A program made the position numbers and the translations under genes. The notes below the pieces were generated by a model that was not told where the DNA came from, made no database searches, and was given only the letters and a program-made list of their open reading frames with translations. Below are positions 27,007-35,406 of a DNA stretch of 64,000 nt, in pieces. The stretch comes from Motiliproteus coralliicola (GTDB lineage Bacteria > Pseudomonadota > Gammaproteobacteria > Pseudomonadales > Balneatricaceae). The DNA lies in the NCBI RefSeq assembly GCF_003345655.1, contig NZ_QQOH01000003.1, forward strand, positions 186,001 to 250,000, read 5' to 3'. How positions within the stretch are numbered: position 1 is the first letter of the stretch; each line of letters begins with the position of its first letter.

Positions 27007-27495
27007 CTAAGGACCTCCGCACACCTGGGTGGACAGTTGACGTTGCAGCAGGTTGTTGGTCTCCTGCGCTTCTGCCAATTTGTCCGATAACTGGCGCATG
27101 ACGTCAAGGGCCACGTCGGAGTTGCTGGTCAACAGTTTGACGAACATATCCCCTTCGATGCGTAACACCTTCAGGCCATCCCGTGCCCGGATGGCAGCAC
27201 TACGCCCCTGTTTTGAGATCACCGCCATCTCACCGATCAGATCACCGCTGGTTCGGGTCAGTACGACCTTTTCCGTGCAGCTTTCTTCATCACAATCGGG
27301 TTTAGCCATCACCTCGGCCTCGCCCTGCATGATCAGGTAGACGTCATCGGCAGGGTCATCTTTGTAAAACAGATAATCTCCCGCCCGGTATTCAACCAGC
27401 CGACTGGTAAAAGCCAGTAGTTTGAGCTTGGAGTCATCCAGTTTAGACAGCATAGGAATACTGCGTAAAAACTCCACTTCCTGATTGATATCCAA
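27007..27495 (-). CDS. Stand-alone cyclic-nucleotide-binding domain protein
   Basis: A 162-residue CAP_ED domain protein without a DNA-binding domain. The phosphate-binding cassette GEMAVISKQGRSAAIRA keeps the Glu and Arg that contact cyclic nucleotide, so ligand binding looks intact. A C-terminal Gln-rich helix (about 130-155) may mediate pairing. As there is no helix-turn-helix, it probably acts by protein-protein contact. Co-transcribed with the HD gene and convergent to a cyclase gene 660 bases away. Confidence 0.88.
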   Translation of the reverse strand: MDINQEVEFLRSIPMLSKLDDSKLKLLAFTSRLVEYRAGDYLFYKDDPADDVYLIMQGEAEVMAKPDCDEESCTEKVVLTRTSGDLIGEMAVISKQGRSAAIRARDGLKVLRIEGDMFVKLLTSNSDVALDVMRQLSDKLAEAQETNNLLQRQLSTQVCGGP

Positions 27496-27561
27496 AACCG
27501 ACTCCCAACGACGGAAAACTAAGAGCCTCGCACTGGAGCTCCTACAGTGTCAAGCACACCC

Positions 27562-27585
27562 AAAATCCCCGGGAATTATTCCCGG
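27562..27585 (-). terminator. Probable terminator after gltX
   Basis: On the minus strand a seven-pair stem (CCGGGAA/TTCCCGG, three-base loop) is followed by GGATTTT. It lies about 48 bases past the gltX stop. The T-run is short, so strength is uncertain. Confidence 0.45.
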
Positions 27586-27632
27586 AGATCTCATTAGTGT
27601 AGATGAAAGCGTAAGTTTGTGACGAATCAGTG

Positions 27633-29120
27633 TCAGTCGCGCTCTAGCGCACGGTACTCTTTATCCCAGCGCTTGGCTTCTTTCTTGGAGGGGCCGCCGA
27701 CCACTCCCAGGGCGTGGCGAACCCGGGCACGGCTCAGATCCGGCCCCAGCAACGCCATCGATTCGATCACCGAAACCGAGGCAGCGCTGCCTGAGATCGC
27801 CACGAACAACGGCGCCAGCAGATCACGAATCTTCAGTCCCATGGCTTTGGACAGTCCATTCAGGGTCTGGAAGATCGCATCCTTTTCCCACTGCCGCAGC
27901 GCTTCGAGATCCCAGAGCGCATACTGCAGCACCTTACGAACCTGCTCCGGCTCCAGGCTCTTGTGGGCGAACTGCTCCTCGTCCAGATCCAGCATTCCAG
28001 CCATAAAGAACCCGGCCAGCGGCACCACGTCGGAGAAGGTATCCACTCGCGGCTGAATCAGCGGAATGATCGGCATCAGGTAGTCACGATTCAGAGCCCA
28101 TTCCTTGACCCGCTCGGCGAACGCCTCGGCATCCAGGCCTTCACGAATCCACAGGCCGTTGAGCCAGCGAAGTTTTTCGGTATCAAAGACCGGTCCACCC
28201 AGGGACACCCGCTGAATATCGAAGGCGTCAAACATCTCCTGACGGCTGAATTTTTCCCGCTCGTCCGGCATCGACCAGCCCATCCGTCCCAGGTAGTTCA
28301 ACAGCGCTTCGGGCATAAAGCCCATGCGCTGGTAATACAGGATGCTGGTCGGGTTCTTACGCTTGCTCAGTTTGCTCTTGTCCGGGTTGCGCAGCAGCGG
28401 CATATGGCACAGATGCGGCATCTCCCAACCAAAGTATTCGTATAGCAGCTGATGCTTAGGCGCAGAATTGATCCACTCCTCGCCCCGAAGAACATGGGTG
28501 ATCTTCATCAGATGATCGTCGACCACATTGGCCAGGTGGTAGGTTGGCATGCCGTCGGCCTTCATCAGCACCTGCATGTCGACCTGGGCCCAGTCGATCT
28601 CGATCTGGCCGCGCAGCATGTCATTGAAGGTACAGACACCTTCGCGGGGCACCTTCATCCGGACCACATGGGGCTCGCCACTCTCGAGACGACGGGCGAC
28701 CTCCTCTTCGGACAGGTGCAGGCAGTGTCCGTCATAGCCCAGCTGCTGCTTGTTAGCCATCTGATCCTTACGCAGCTCATCGAGTCGCTCGGAGGAACAG
28801 AAGCAACGGAACGCATGTCCGTTATCCAGCAGCTGCTGGGTATGCTCTGCGTAGATTTCACTGCGCTCACTCTGGCGGTACGGACCATGGGGGCCACCGA
28901 CATCCGGTCCCTCATCCCATTCCAGCCCCAGCCAGCGCATCGAGTCCAGAATCATCTGCTCAGACTCCGAAGTACTCCGGGCCTGGTCGGTGTCTTCGAT
29001 CCGGAGAATAAACTCTCCGCCTTGCTGGCGGGCAAACGCCAGGTTAAACAGCGCAATATAAGCGGTACCTACATGCGGATCACCGGTAGGAGACGGAGCA
29101 ATACGAGTACGAACGGTCAT
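27633..29120 (-). CDS. gltX: Glutamyl-tRNA synthetase
   Basis: A 495-residue class I aminoacyl-tRNA synthetase that charges tRNA-Glu. The N-terminal [16 protein letters not shown] contains the HIGH-type motif, KLSKRKNP is the KMSKS-type loop, and a zinc-binding region is visible (CFC ... HCLH). It is slightly longer than E. coli GltX (471 residues) but typical of related gammaproteobacteria. It is divergent from znuA. A tRNA-Glu gene lies at the far end of the window, unlinked. Confidence 0.97.
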   Translation of the reverse strand: MTVRTRIAPSPTGDPHVGTAYIALFNLAFARQQGGEFILRIEDTDQARSTSESEQMILDSMRWLGLEWDEGPDVGGPHGPYRQSERSEIYAEHTQQLLDNGHAFRCFCSSERLDELRKDQMANKQQLGYDGHCLHLSEEEVARRLESGEPHVVRMKVPREGVCTFNDMLRGQIEIDWAQVDMQVLMKADGMPTYHLANVVDDHLMKITHVLRGEEWINSAPKHQLLYEYFGWEMPHLCHMPLLRNPDKSKLSKRKNPTSILYYQRMGFMPEALLNYLGRMGWSMPDEREKFSRQEMFDAFDIQRVSLGGPVFDTEKLRWLNGLWIREGLDAEAFAERVKEWALNRDYLMPIIPLIQPRVDTFSDVVPLAGFFMAGMLDLDEEQFAHKSLEPEQVRKVLQYALWDLEALRQWEKDAIFQTLNGLSKAMGLKIRDLLAPLFVAISGSAASVSVIESMALLGPDLSRARVRHALGVVGGPSKKEAKRWDKEYRALERD

Positions 29121-29214
29121 ATCTGGACAGATTCCGTGGCTAGAAATATTAAGGGAGGCGCATTATAGCGGAGCCGGACAAAGCAATGCCAATGGATGGT
29201 TGTCTGCGACACCG

Positions 29215-29237
29215 ATTTGGTTACACTATAACATTAC
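29215..29237 (+). promoter_or_regulatory. Probable Zur box upstream of znuA
   Basis: GGTTACACTATAACATTAC lies about 70 bases before znuA. The right half TATAACATTAC is almost identical to the gammaproteobacterial Zur half-site TATAACATTTC, and the left half keeps GTTAcA. Zinc-bound Zur would repress znuA here when zinc is plentiful. Confidence 0.65.
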
Positions 29238-29304
29238 ATATAGATCGCTGAATTCTATTCAAATTCCAGCGCCAACCTAACTATCAACAAGCTGAATCCA
29301 AACC

Positions 29305-30378
29305 ATGCCGCATTTTTCTGTTGCCGCTCTGTTACTGACGGCAGTCTTAAGCCTTATTTCTGTTCAGGCACGAGCCTTGGACGTCGTCGCCACCATCCAG
29401 CCGATTAAACTGCTGGTGGCCGAAATTACTGACGGGGTCGTGGAGCCCAAACTGCTGTTGCCGGCGAACACCTCGCCCCATGATTTCCAGCTGAAGCCGT
29501 CGCAGCGACGGACCATCCAGCAGGCCGATGTGATTTTCTGGATCGGCCCAGATATGGAGATGGCGCTGAACAAGCCCCTGGCCCAACTCGATGATCACAC
29601 CCTGCTAGTGACTCTGGCCGAAGGCGCTCTGGATAGTGAGAAGCTGCACCAGGAACACGATGAACATGAGGCTCATGAAGAGCATGAAGCCCATCAGGAT
29701 CATGACGAGCACAAAGAAAACGACGCTCACGACGAAGAACATGATCACGATGAGCATGAGGCCCATAAAGAGCATGCTGAGCACGAAGAGAACGATCATG
29801 ACGACCATGCTCAGGAAGCGGCCAGCCATGAACACGGCCACGATCACGAACACGGTGAAGACCTGCACCTGTGGCTTGATCCCCATGAAGGCGAACGTAT
29901 CGCCAAGCTGGTCGCCGAGACACTAAGCCAGGCAGATCCGAACAACCGTCCCAAATATCAGCAAAATCTGGCTGAGTTCCTAACCGACCTGGAAGATCTG
30001 GATAAGCAGCTGAAGCAGCGTTTGAAGCCTTTAAGCGGCAAGGGCTACTTTGTATTCCACGATGCCTATAACCGCTTTGAGGCTCACTACGGCCTCAGCC
30101 ACCTGGGTGCTATCACGATCAGCCCCGAGCGCAGTCCTGGAGCAAAGCATGCGGCGGAAATCCGTGAGCGTCTGATCAAGAATGAAGCGGTATGCGTATT
30201 CAGCGAGCCGCAATTCCCGTCGCCTCTGGTCAGCAACCTAATCGAGGGAACCGATGTAGGCAGTGGTGTTCTGGATCCGATGGGTGGCCAGATAGCACAA
30301 GGCCCTAAGGGCTACCTGCGCTTTCTGGAGCAGATGGCCGCTGATTTCGAAGCCTGTTTGAGTCAGTCCAACAATTAA
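29305..30378 (+). CDS. znuA: Zinc ABC transporter substrate-binding protein
   Basis: A 357-residue periplasmic zinc-binding protein of the cluster A-I (ZnuA) type, with a signal peptide cleaved after ARA near residue 24. Zinc ligands are indicated by the first His in NTSPHDFQLKPS, the second in FHDAYNRFEAHYG and the Asp/Glu region near the C-terminus. Between residues about 112 and 190 there is an exceptionally long His/Asp/Glu-rich loop built from imperfect repeats such as HDEHEAHEEH, about 30 His in total. Such loops buffer or hand over zinc. No znuB or znuC gene is adjacent, so the partner transporter is elsewhere. A Zur box precedes it and a terminator follows. Confidence 0.94.
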   Translation: MPHFSVAALLLTAVLSLISVQARALDVVATIQPIKLLVAEITDGVVEPKLLLPANTSPHDFQLKPSQRRTIQQADVIFWIGPDMEMALNKPLAQLDDHTLLVTLAEGALDSEKLHQEHDEHEAHEEHEAHQDHDEHKENDAHDEEHDHDEHEAHKEHAEHEENDHDDHAQEAASHEHGHDHEHGEDLHLWLDPHEGERIAKLVAETLSQADPNNRPKYQQNLAEFLTDLEDLDKQLKQRLKPLSGKGYFVFHDAYNRFEAHYGLSHLGAITISPERSPGAKHAAEIRERLIKNEAVCVFSEPQFPSPLVSNLIEGTDVGSGVLDPMGGQIAQGPKGYLRFLEQMAADFEACLSQSNN

Positions 30379-30461
30379 ATTTGTCAATCGCGGAACTTTG
30401 ACTGACCGTCCCAGTCACAGGAAGCAGAGGCACATGGCCGTGCATCTCTCCTTCGTTTGTT

Positions 30462-30487
30462 AGCCCCGCCCTCGCGGGGCTTTTTTT
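30462..30487 (+). terminator. Rho-independent terminator after znuA
   Basis: AGCCCCGC and GCGGGGCT form an eight-pair stem with a four-base loop, followed by a run of seven T residues. Strong and well placed about 85 bases past znuA. Confidence 0.9.
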
Positions 30488-30519
30488 TGCCCAAACCTCG
30501 CTGGAGTGCGTTATTAGCT

Positions 30520-30720
30520 TCAGGTCAGCTGGGCGCGGTATCTCTCGATAACCTCTTCAAACTTGGCACGCTGATCTTCCGGTACTAAACGACGGTAACT
30601 GTCGGCCATGTCGGAAAAGTGAGACATCAGTTCCAGATCGGACTGATGGTGAGTACGGGCTCGCCAACGCAGATAGTCCACATCGTTTTCCATCTGATGA
30701 CGTAATCTTTGCAAGGTCAT
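30520..30720 (-). CDS. Small hypothetical protein
   Basis: A 66-residue charged, helical, soluble protein starting MTLQRLRHQ. I chose this ATG because GGGAGG stands nine bases upstream; an earlier in-frame start is poorly supported. No motif or family is recognised. It is a single gene between the znuA terminator and flgP. Confidence 0.55.
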   Translation of the reverse strand: MTLQRLRHQMENDVDYLRWRARTHHQSDLELMSHFSDMADSYRRLVPEDQRAKFEEVIERYRAQLT

Positions 30721-30880
30721 AATGCAACCTCCCTGTTGCCGCAAGCCGCATCGATCCATCGACCTTAGGTCATCCGCGCGGCGAAGAATTAATCACAGCC
30801 GCGGTAAACACCGGCGGTCTGCGCGATTAATTTTAATTGGCTTTTAATCGAAGCGCAAAAGCGCGCCCGGCCAAGTCTGT

Positions 30881-31351
30881 TTACTGCATGTCGATATAGG
30901 CGCGCTGTACGTCACGAATATCGAGTTCCAGGATGGTCGCATAGGTATCTTTTTGAATCGGATAACTTTTTACGACACGAGCACCACGAATGATGCCACC
31001 GACTGCAGCATTGAACTGATCATTCTGTACCACCATGTCGCGGACCTGATTGGTACCGAACAGGTGCTGACCGTGGACGATCGCGGTTAATTCCTGATAG
31101 GCACGCAACTTCGATGCCCGCATTGCCATCAGCATCTTCTGCTCTCGGGTCTGTCCCGGTTGCAAACTGATCGGCGCATAACCGGTAGCCGAGATGATCT
31201 GTGGCGCCGGATCGACCTGAGGCACCGAGCTGTACTCGGCCTCTTCGTGCCGGTTGTTCTGAGCCTGGTTGTAGTAGTACTTCATGGTGTCGCAACCACC
31301 AAGCAGTACCATTGCCAACAGCGCGACTGTGGCTCGAACAGACTTACCCAT
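30881..31351 (-). CDS. flgP: FlgP-type outer-membrane lipoprotein (flagellar H-ring)
   Basis: A 156-residue LPP20-family lipoprotein. The lipobox LLGGC places the lipid anchor at Cys-20. The conserved core (ATGYAPI, REQKMLMAMRASKLRAYQELTAIVHGQHLFG) matches FlgP, which in Vibrio forms the outer-membrane disc/H-ring around the polar flagellum motor. The ATG at 31349-31351 is preceded by GAGAG. It follows flgO by 45 bases on the same strand; flgT is divergent, reproducing the flgO-flgP-flgT module. Confidence 0.88.
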   Translation of the reverse strand: MGKSVRATVALLAMVLLGGCDTMKYYYNQAQNNRHEEAEYSSVPQVDPAPQIISATGYAPISLQPGQTREQKMLMAMRASKLRAYQELTAIVHGQHLFGTNQVRDMVVQNDQFNAAVGGIIRGARVVKSYPIQKDTYATILELDIRDVQRAYIDMQ

Positions 31352-31396
31352 AGTTAAACTCTCTCGCATATCCTGTCTCTGGGGGGGATTACCCGA

Positions 31397-32047
31397 TTAC
31401 TGCACCGGCACGCCGCCGTTCTCGATGATCATACCGTCTTGGCTGCTAAACGGATCATAGCCGGGAAAAGCTCCTTCGAGCTGTTCGATACCGAAGTCCG
31501 ACTGCCCTGTTGCCACCACTTGCTGAGTCACCGTATCCAGCATCCGAGCATTGACGGTTACGCCGGAAGAGTTGACGTTATAGGTTCCTCCAAGCACATA
31601 GCTGATCCGATGACGCCGGTAATACTCGGCCAACGGTAGATTCTCGAGGCTGCGATCGGCAAATGGCAGCGCCCGATGATCGATCAGGTTAAACCCTCGG
31701 GCCTGCAGCTCATGGTAGAAGCCTTCGGCTAATTCATCACCAAGCGGACGCTTTTCCGTTGCCGCTGACAGCTCCACAAAGGGCGTGATCGCAATCGGCA
31801 GCCGCTTGATTCCCCGCTGGGCCAAACTGGTTTCGATCTGCTCGGCCATCTGCCGCACCGCACCGCCCAGATAACTGACCGGTTCGGCAATCGCCGAACG
31901 CTCGGCCGGATCGGTTGGAGTCGGTTGCAGCGCTTCGGGGTTGGTGACACGGGTAGCGACTTCGTTATCGACCACCACATGAATCGGTCGATCGGCACAG
32001 CCGGCCACCAGTGACAGGGTAAACAGCGTTACGGCAAGTTGTTTCAT
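31397..32047 (-). CDS. flgO: FlgO-type outer-membrane protein
   Basis: A 216-residue lipoprotein with lipobox LVAGC and a FlgO domain: PVSYLGGAVRQMAEQIETSL, then ITPFVELSAATEKRPLGDELAEGFYHELQARGF and VLGGTYNVNSSGVTVNARMLD (shown here only as block descriptions of the conserved beta-alpha core). FlgO is needed for stable flagellation and is exported with FlgP. The second of two nearby ATGs is preferred since it starts directly before the signal sequence (MKQLAVTLF). Confidence 0.87.
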   Translation of the reverse strand: MKQLAVTLFTLSLVAGCADRPIHVVVDNEVATRVTNPEALQPTPTDPAERSAIAEPVSYLGGAVRQMAEQIETSLAQRGIKRLPIAITPFVELSAATEKRPLGDELAEGFYHELQARGFNLIDHRALPFADRSLENLPLAEYYRRHRISYVLGGTYNVNSSGVTVNARMLDTVTQQVVATGQSDFGIEQLEGAFPGYDPFSSQDGMIIENGGVPVQ

Positions 32048-32192
32048 CGGACTCTGGACTCGCATTAAGGGTCTAAAACGACCACAAGTGCAAAGAAAAT
32101 ATCACAAAAAACGCTGGGCTGGACGGTTTGCATAGGCCAAAGATTTTAATTAGCTTAAGCGGTTCAATTTACTGCTCCAATATAGGCCCGCC

Positions 32193-33419
32193 ATGGCGTC
32201 GTTGATCTGCTCGCTACCGCGTACTCTGCTGGTACTGTTTGTTATCCTGCTCAGCCCTGCCGTCCTGGCCGTCAGCATCGAAGCCGAAGGCTCTGCCTTG
32301 ATTTACAACCAGGACATCAGTTCCGCCCGCCACCAGGCTCTGCGCAACGCCTCACAGCAGGCACTGCTGCAAGCCGGTGCCTATATCAGCAGTTCCCAGA
32401 GCATCAGCCAGGGCGTTATCAAGACCGATAACCTGCGAATCCGCACCCGGGGCAATCTCAGCAATGTTCGGGTTATCGACGAGCGGGTCAAAGGCGATCG
32501 TTTCTGGCTGCGTATTCGTGCCGATGTGGATACCGACCAAAGCTGTGCACTGGGCGATGCCCATACCCGCTATACCAAATCGGTAGCGGTTGCAGCCTTC
32601 CCGCTGCAACATCGTCCGCAGGCGGCTCTGGGCAACCTCTACGGCGCTGAGCAGCAACTATCGGCCTCGTTAACCTCACTGATCAACGCCGAAGGCCCGC
32701 TCCGTGCACTGAACGCCTCGCACCTGAGCGTCAATCCGGCTCCCTCCACCGCTGCGACCTATCAGCAGGATCAAGGCCCACTGACCGAGGCGCTGCAGAA
32801 CTTCAGCGAACTGGATGTCCAGTTTATCGTTTCCGGGGTGATCCGCGACCTGAGCCCCTATGACCCCAGTCGCCACGATGAACAATTGATCTGGAAAACC
32901 CTCTACGACCAGCTCGACGTCCGTGGTCGCCAGCGTCTACGCAACTTTGCCGTCGATCTGTTTATTCACGATGGCTATACCGGCACCCTACTGTTCAGCC
33001 GCAGCTACCGCACCGGGGGGTTCTGGGACGCCGACGATGTTGACCAGGTGGGTTTCTACACCCCGGCATTCTTGAAAACCGATTACGGCCAGAAGGTGCG
33101 CAACCTGCTGACCCAGGCAGGACGCGATATCAACAAGCAACTGCAGTGCGAACCGTTCCGAAGCCGGATCATCCGCGCTGAACAAAACCGCTTAACCTTT
33201 AACGCCGGTTCGGTAGTCGGGATCCAGCCCGGCGACCAGTTCCGCCTGTTCCGTAAATCGATGTTCTTCGACACCCTCGACCAACCCCATATCAAGCTCG
33301 AGGACACGCGCCAGACCGTGGTGGTCAACGAAGTGCAGCCGCGCTTTTCGGTCGCCAATATGGAAAACGACGCGGTGGAGCTTAATATTCAGCAGGATGA
33401 CGTGTTGATAGCGTGGTAG
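32193..33419 (+). CDS. flgT: Flagellar assembly protein FlgT
   Basis: A 408-residue periplasmic protein with a signal peptide (ending AVLAV near residue 26). The N-terminal domain (SSARHQALRNASQQALLQAG) and C-terminal SH3-like part (FNAGSVVGIQPGDQFRLFRK) match Vibrio FlgT, which builds the H-ring and is needed to assemble the T-ring of the sodium-driven polar flagellum. Divergent from flgO-flgP with a shared AT-rich promoter region of about 145 bases. Its presence suggests a Vibrio-like polar flagellum. Confidence 0.9.
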   Translation: MASLICSLPRTLLVLFVILLSPAVLAVSIEAEGSALIYNQDISSARHQALRNASQQALLQAGAYISSSQSISQGVIKTDNLRIRTRGNLSNVRVIDERVKGDRFWLRIRADVDTDQSCALGDAHTRYTKSVAVAAFPLQHRPQAALGNLYGAEQQLSASLTSLINAEGPLRALNASHLSVNPAPSTAATYQQDQGPLTEALQNFSELDVQFIVSGVIRDLSPYDPSRHDEQLIWKTLYDQLDVRGRQRLRNFAVDLFIHDGYTGTLLFSRSYRTGGFWDADDVDQVGFYTPAFLKTDYGQKVRNLLTQAGRDINKQLQCEPFRSRIIRAEQNRLTFNAGSVVGIQPGDQFRLFRKSMFFDTLDQPHIKLEDTRQTVVVNEVQPRFSVANMENDAVELNIQQDDVLIAW

Positions 33420-33532
33420 CGCCTGACAGGTCGGGCAACTAAACCCGACCTAACTCTGCCCTTGATCAATTTTAGAACGGCCGCCCGTCTGCTAAAATCG
33501 CCGACCTTTGACCCCTTACCGGAGCAGCGGCA

Positions 33533-34099
33533 ATGCCCAAGGCCTGTGACCTGAAAAAAGGCGATGTGATCGAGCGCGATGGCAAGCTCTATATCACGCG
33601 CCAGATCGACGTTAAATCCCCCTCCTCCCGTGGGGCTCAAACGCTGTATAAGACCAGGTTCAATCGCATCCCAGACGGCCAGAAGCTGGAACTCTCACTG
33701 ACCGGGGACGAACTGCTGCAAAGCGCAGATCTACGCCGTGCCCCTGCCCAGCTTCTGTATCAGGAAGATCAGCTCTACACCTTTATGGAGCAGGAGGAGT
33801 ACAGCCAACACAGCCTCAGCAGCGAAGAGCTCGAAGGCCAGTTGCCCTACCTGTACGACGGCATTGAAGGCCTGACTGCACTGATAGTGGACGATCGCAT
33901 GGTCGCCATTGAGCTACCGGCTTCAATCAGTCTGCCGATCGTAGAAACCTCACCGGCGATCAAAGGCGCCTCGGCCAGTGCCCGGACCAAACCGGCCCGC
34001 CTACCCACCGGTCTTGAGGTTCAGGTACCCGAATACCTGGCCGAAGGTGAAGTGATCCGGGTCAATACCAGCACCGGCAAATTCATGTCTAGGGCCTGA
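33533..34099 (+). CDS. efpL: Elongation factor P-like protein EfpL (YeiP)
   Basis: A 188-residue EF-P paralogue that binds the ribosome to relieve stalling. It matches YeiP/EfpL: PKACDLKKGDVIERDGKLY, a tip loop SPSSRGA with Arg in place of the modifiable Lys of EF-P, and the C-terminal IVETSPAIKGASAS and GLEVQVPEYL blocks. Because the tip residue is Arg, no lysine modification enzyme is needed. It is followed after 2 bases by the glucosaminidase gene. Confidence 0.95.
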   Translation: MPKACDLKKGDVIERDGKLYITRQIDVKSPSSRGAQTLYKTRFNRIPDGQKLELSLTGDELLQSADLRRAPAQLLYQEDQLYTFMEQEEYSQHSLSSEELEGQLPYLYDGIEGLTALIVDDRMVAIELPASISLPIVETSPAIKGASASARTKPARLPTGLEVQVPEYLAEGEVIRVNTSTGKFMSRA

Positions 34100-34101
34100 A
34101 C

Positions 34102-35325
34102 ATGAACCGCATTGCCCGTCCTGCCATCGCCCTGCTGCTAATCGCCCTGTTCGGCTGCCAGCCGTCGGACCAGAGCCACACCGTGAAGGGGCCACAAACC
34201 GACTCGGAAGGCGCTGAACAGCCGGCATCCGAACCCGTCGCAGCGGCAAAACCACTGCAGCGCAGTAGCAATGCGCCCAGCCTCCGTCTCCCGGAGCCGG
34301 GGCCGACATTACCCGACTTCGGCGCAATCAAGGACGTGAAACAGAAAAAGCAGCAGTTCTTTGCCTATCTGGAGCCGATGATCGCGCAAGAGAATGCGCA
34401 CACCCAAGCCCTGCGCAGCCATTTCGAGCAACTGCTGGAGCTGCTCGAGCGGCAGCCACAATTGCATCCGGACGATCAGCAGTGGCTTGCCCAGGTCAAT
34501 AAGTCGTTCCGTATCGATGCCGAAACCGAGGCCGACCAACTCCACCAGTTGCTGGCCAAGGTCGATCAAATTCCGGCCGCTCTGGTTAAAGCCCAAGCCG
34601 CCAATGAATCGGCCTGGGGCACCTCCCGCTTCGCCCGGCAGGCCAACAACCTGTTCGGCCAGTGGTGCTTCACCCCCGGCTGCGGAATCGCCCCGTTGCA
34701 ACGGGGGGCCGACCAAACCCATGAAGTCGAAGCCTTCGATTCGGTGGCAGCGGGAATACGCAGTTATTTCACCAACCTCAACGGCAACAAGAGCTACAGC
34801 GATCTTCGTCAGATCCGCCGGTGCCTGCGCAACCAGCAGCAACCGCTTCGCGGGCGGGCGTTGGCGGCTGGTTTGACCCACTATTCGGCCCGTGGCGGTC
34901 ACTATGTCGACGAACTCCAGTCGATGATTCGCATCAACAAGCTGGAGCCTTGGGCCGCCAGTTGGTGGGGTGACAGCCAACCCAAGCACCCCTGCTACCA
35001 GCTGGTTCAGGTCGAAAACGACCAACCCGATCCAATTTTGGTAGCCAGCGCTGCACCAGAAGCTGCTGCCTCGACGGCACCCACAGCCCAGCAACCTGAA
35101 TCCAACCCAGCCTCAGGCTCGGTTGCCTCGGTGGATCCAACGCCTGTCGCCAGCGACCTGTTGGCGGCTAGCGCTCAAGTCCAACAGCCAACGGCGGCGA
35201 TTGAAAACTTGATACCGCCGACGCCTGCGCCTCCTCTGGAGCAAGGCAAAGAACAGCCAGCCGGGCCGATCCAGTCAGCCACAATACCGTCGAACAACAA
35301 CTCGGACACAGCCGAGCAGAAGTAA
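34102..35325 (+). CDS. Bax-type glucosaminidase lipoprotein
   Basis: A 407-residue lipoprotein (lipobox LFGC at Cys-19) with a glucosaminidase (GH73-like) domain at about 75-305. The catalytic Glu is in AANESAWGTSRFA, followed by NNLFGQWCF and SYFTNLNGN, as in E. coli Bax. It should cleave N-acetylglucosaminyl bonds in peptidoglycan. The last 100 residues are a low-complexity Pro/Ala/Gln tail, possibly a cell-wall spacer. It starts 2 bases after efpL and is probably co-transcribed. Confidence 0.87.
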   Translation: MNRIARPAIALLLIALFGCQPSDQSHTVKGPQTDSEGAEQPASEPVAAAKPLQRSSNAPSLRLPEPGPTLPDFGAIKDVKQKKQQFFAYLEPMIAQENAHTQALRSHFEQLLELLERQPQLHPDDQQWLAQVNKSFRIDAETEADQLHQLLAKVDQIPAALVKAQAANESAWGTSRFARQANNLFGQWCFTPGCGIAPLQRGADQTHEVEAFDSVAAGIRSYFTNLNGNKSYSDLRQIRRCLRNQQQPLRGRALAAGLTHYSARGGHYVDELQSMIRINKLEPWAASWWGDSQPKHPCYQLVQVENDQPDPILVASAAPEAAASTAPTAQQPESNPASGSVASVDPTPVASDLLAASAQVQQPTAAIENLIPPTPAPPLEQGKEQPAGPIQSATIPSNNNSDTAEQK

Positions 35326-35406
35326 CACGCTAAAGACTAAGGGAATCGAACAACGGATGCTGGTAAGCTTGCCGAAGCTGTACAGAGCTTGGCGTAGAGG
35401 ACTGCT

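Noticed and set aside
29640-29870. Short direct repeats suggesting a CRISPR or satellite
   Set aside because: They are in-frame codons of the His/Asp/Glu-rich loop of ZnuA; no spacer-repeat regularity exists.
30462-30487. Small RNA gene after znuA
   Set aside because: The hairpin plus T-run is fully explained as the znuA terminator; no separate promoter is visible in the 80 bases before it.
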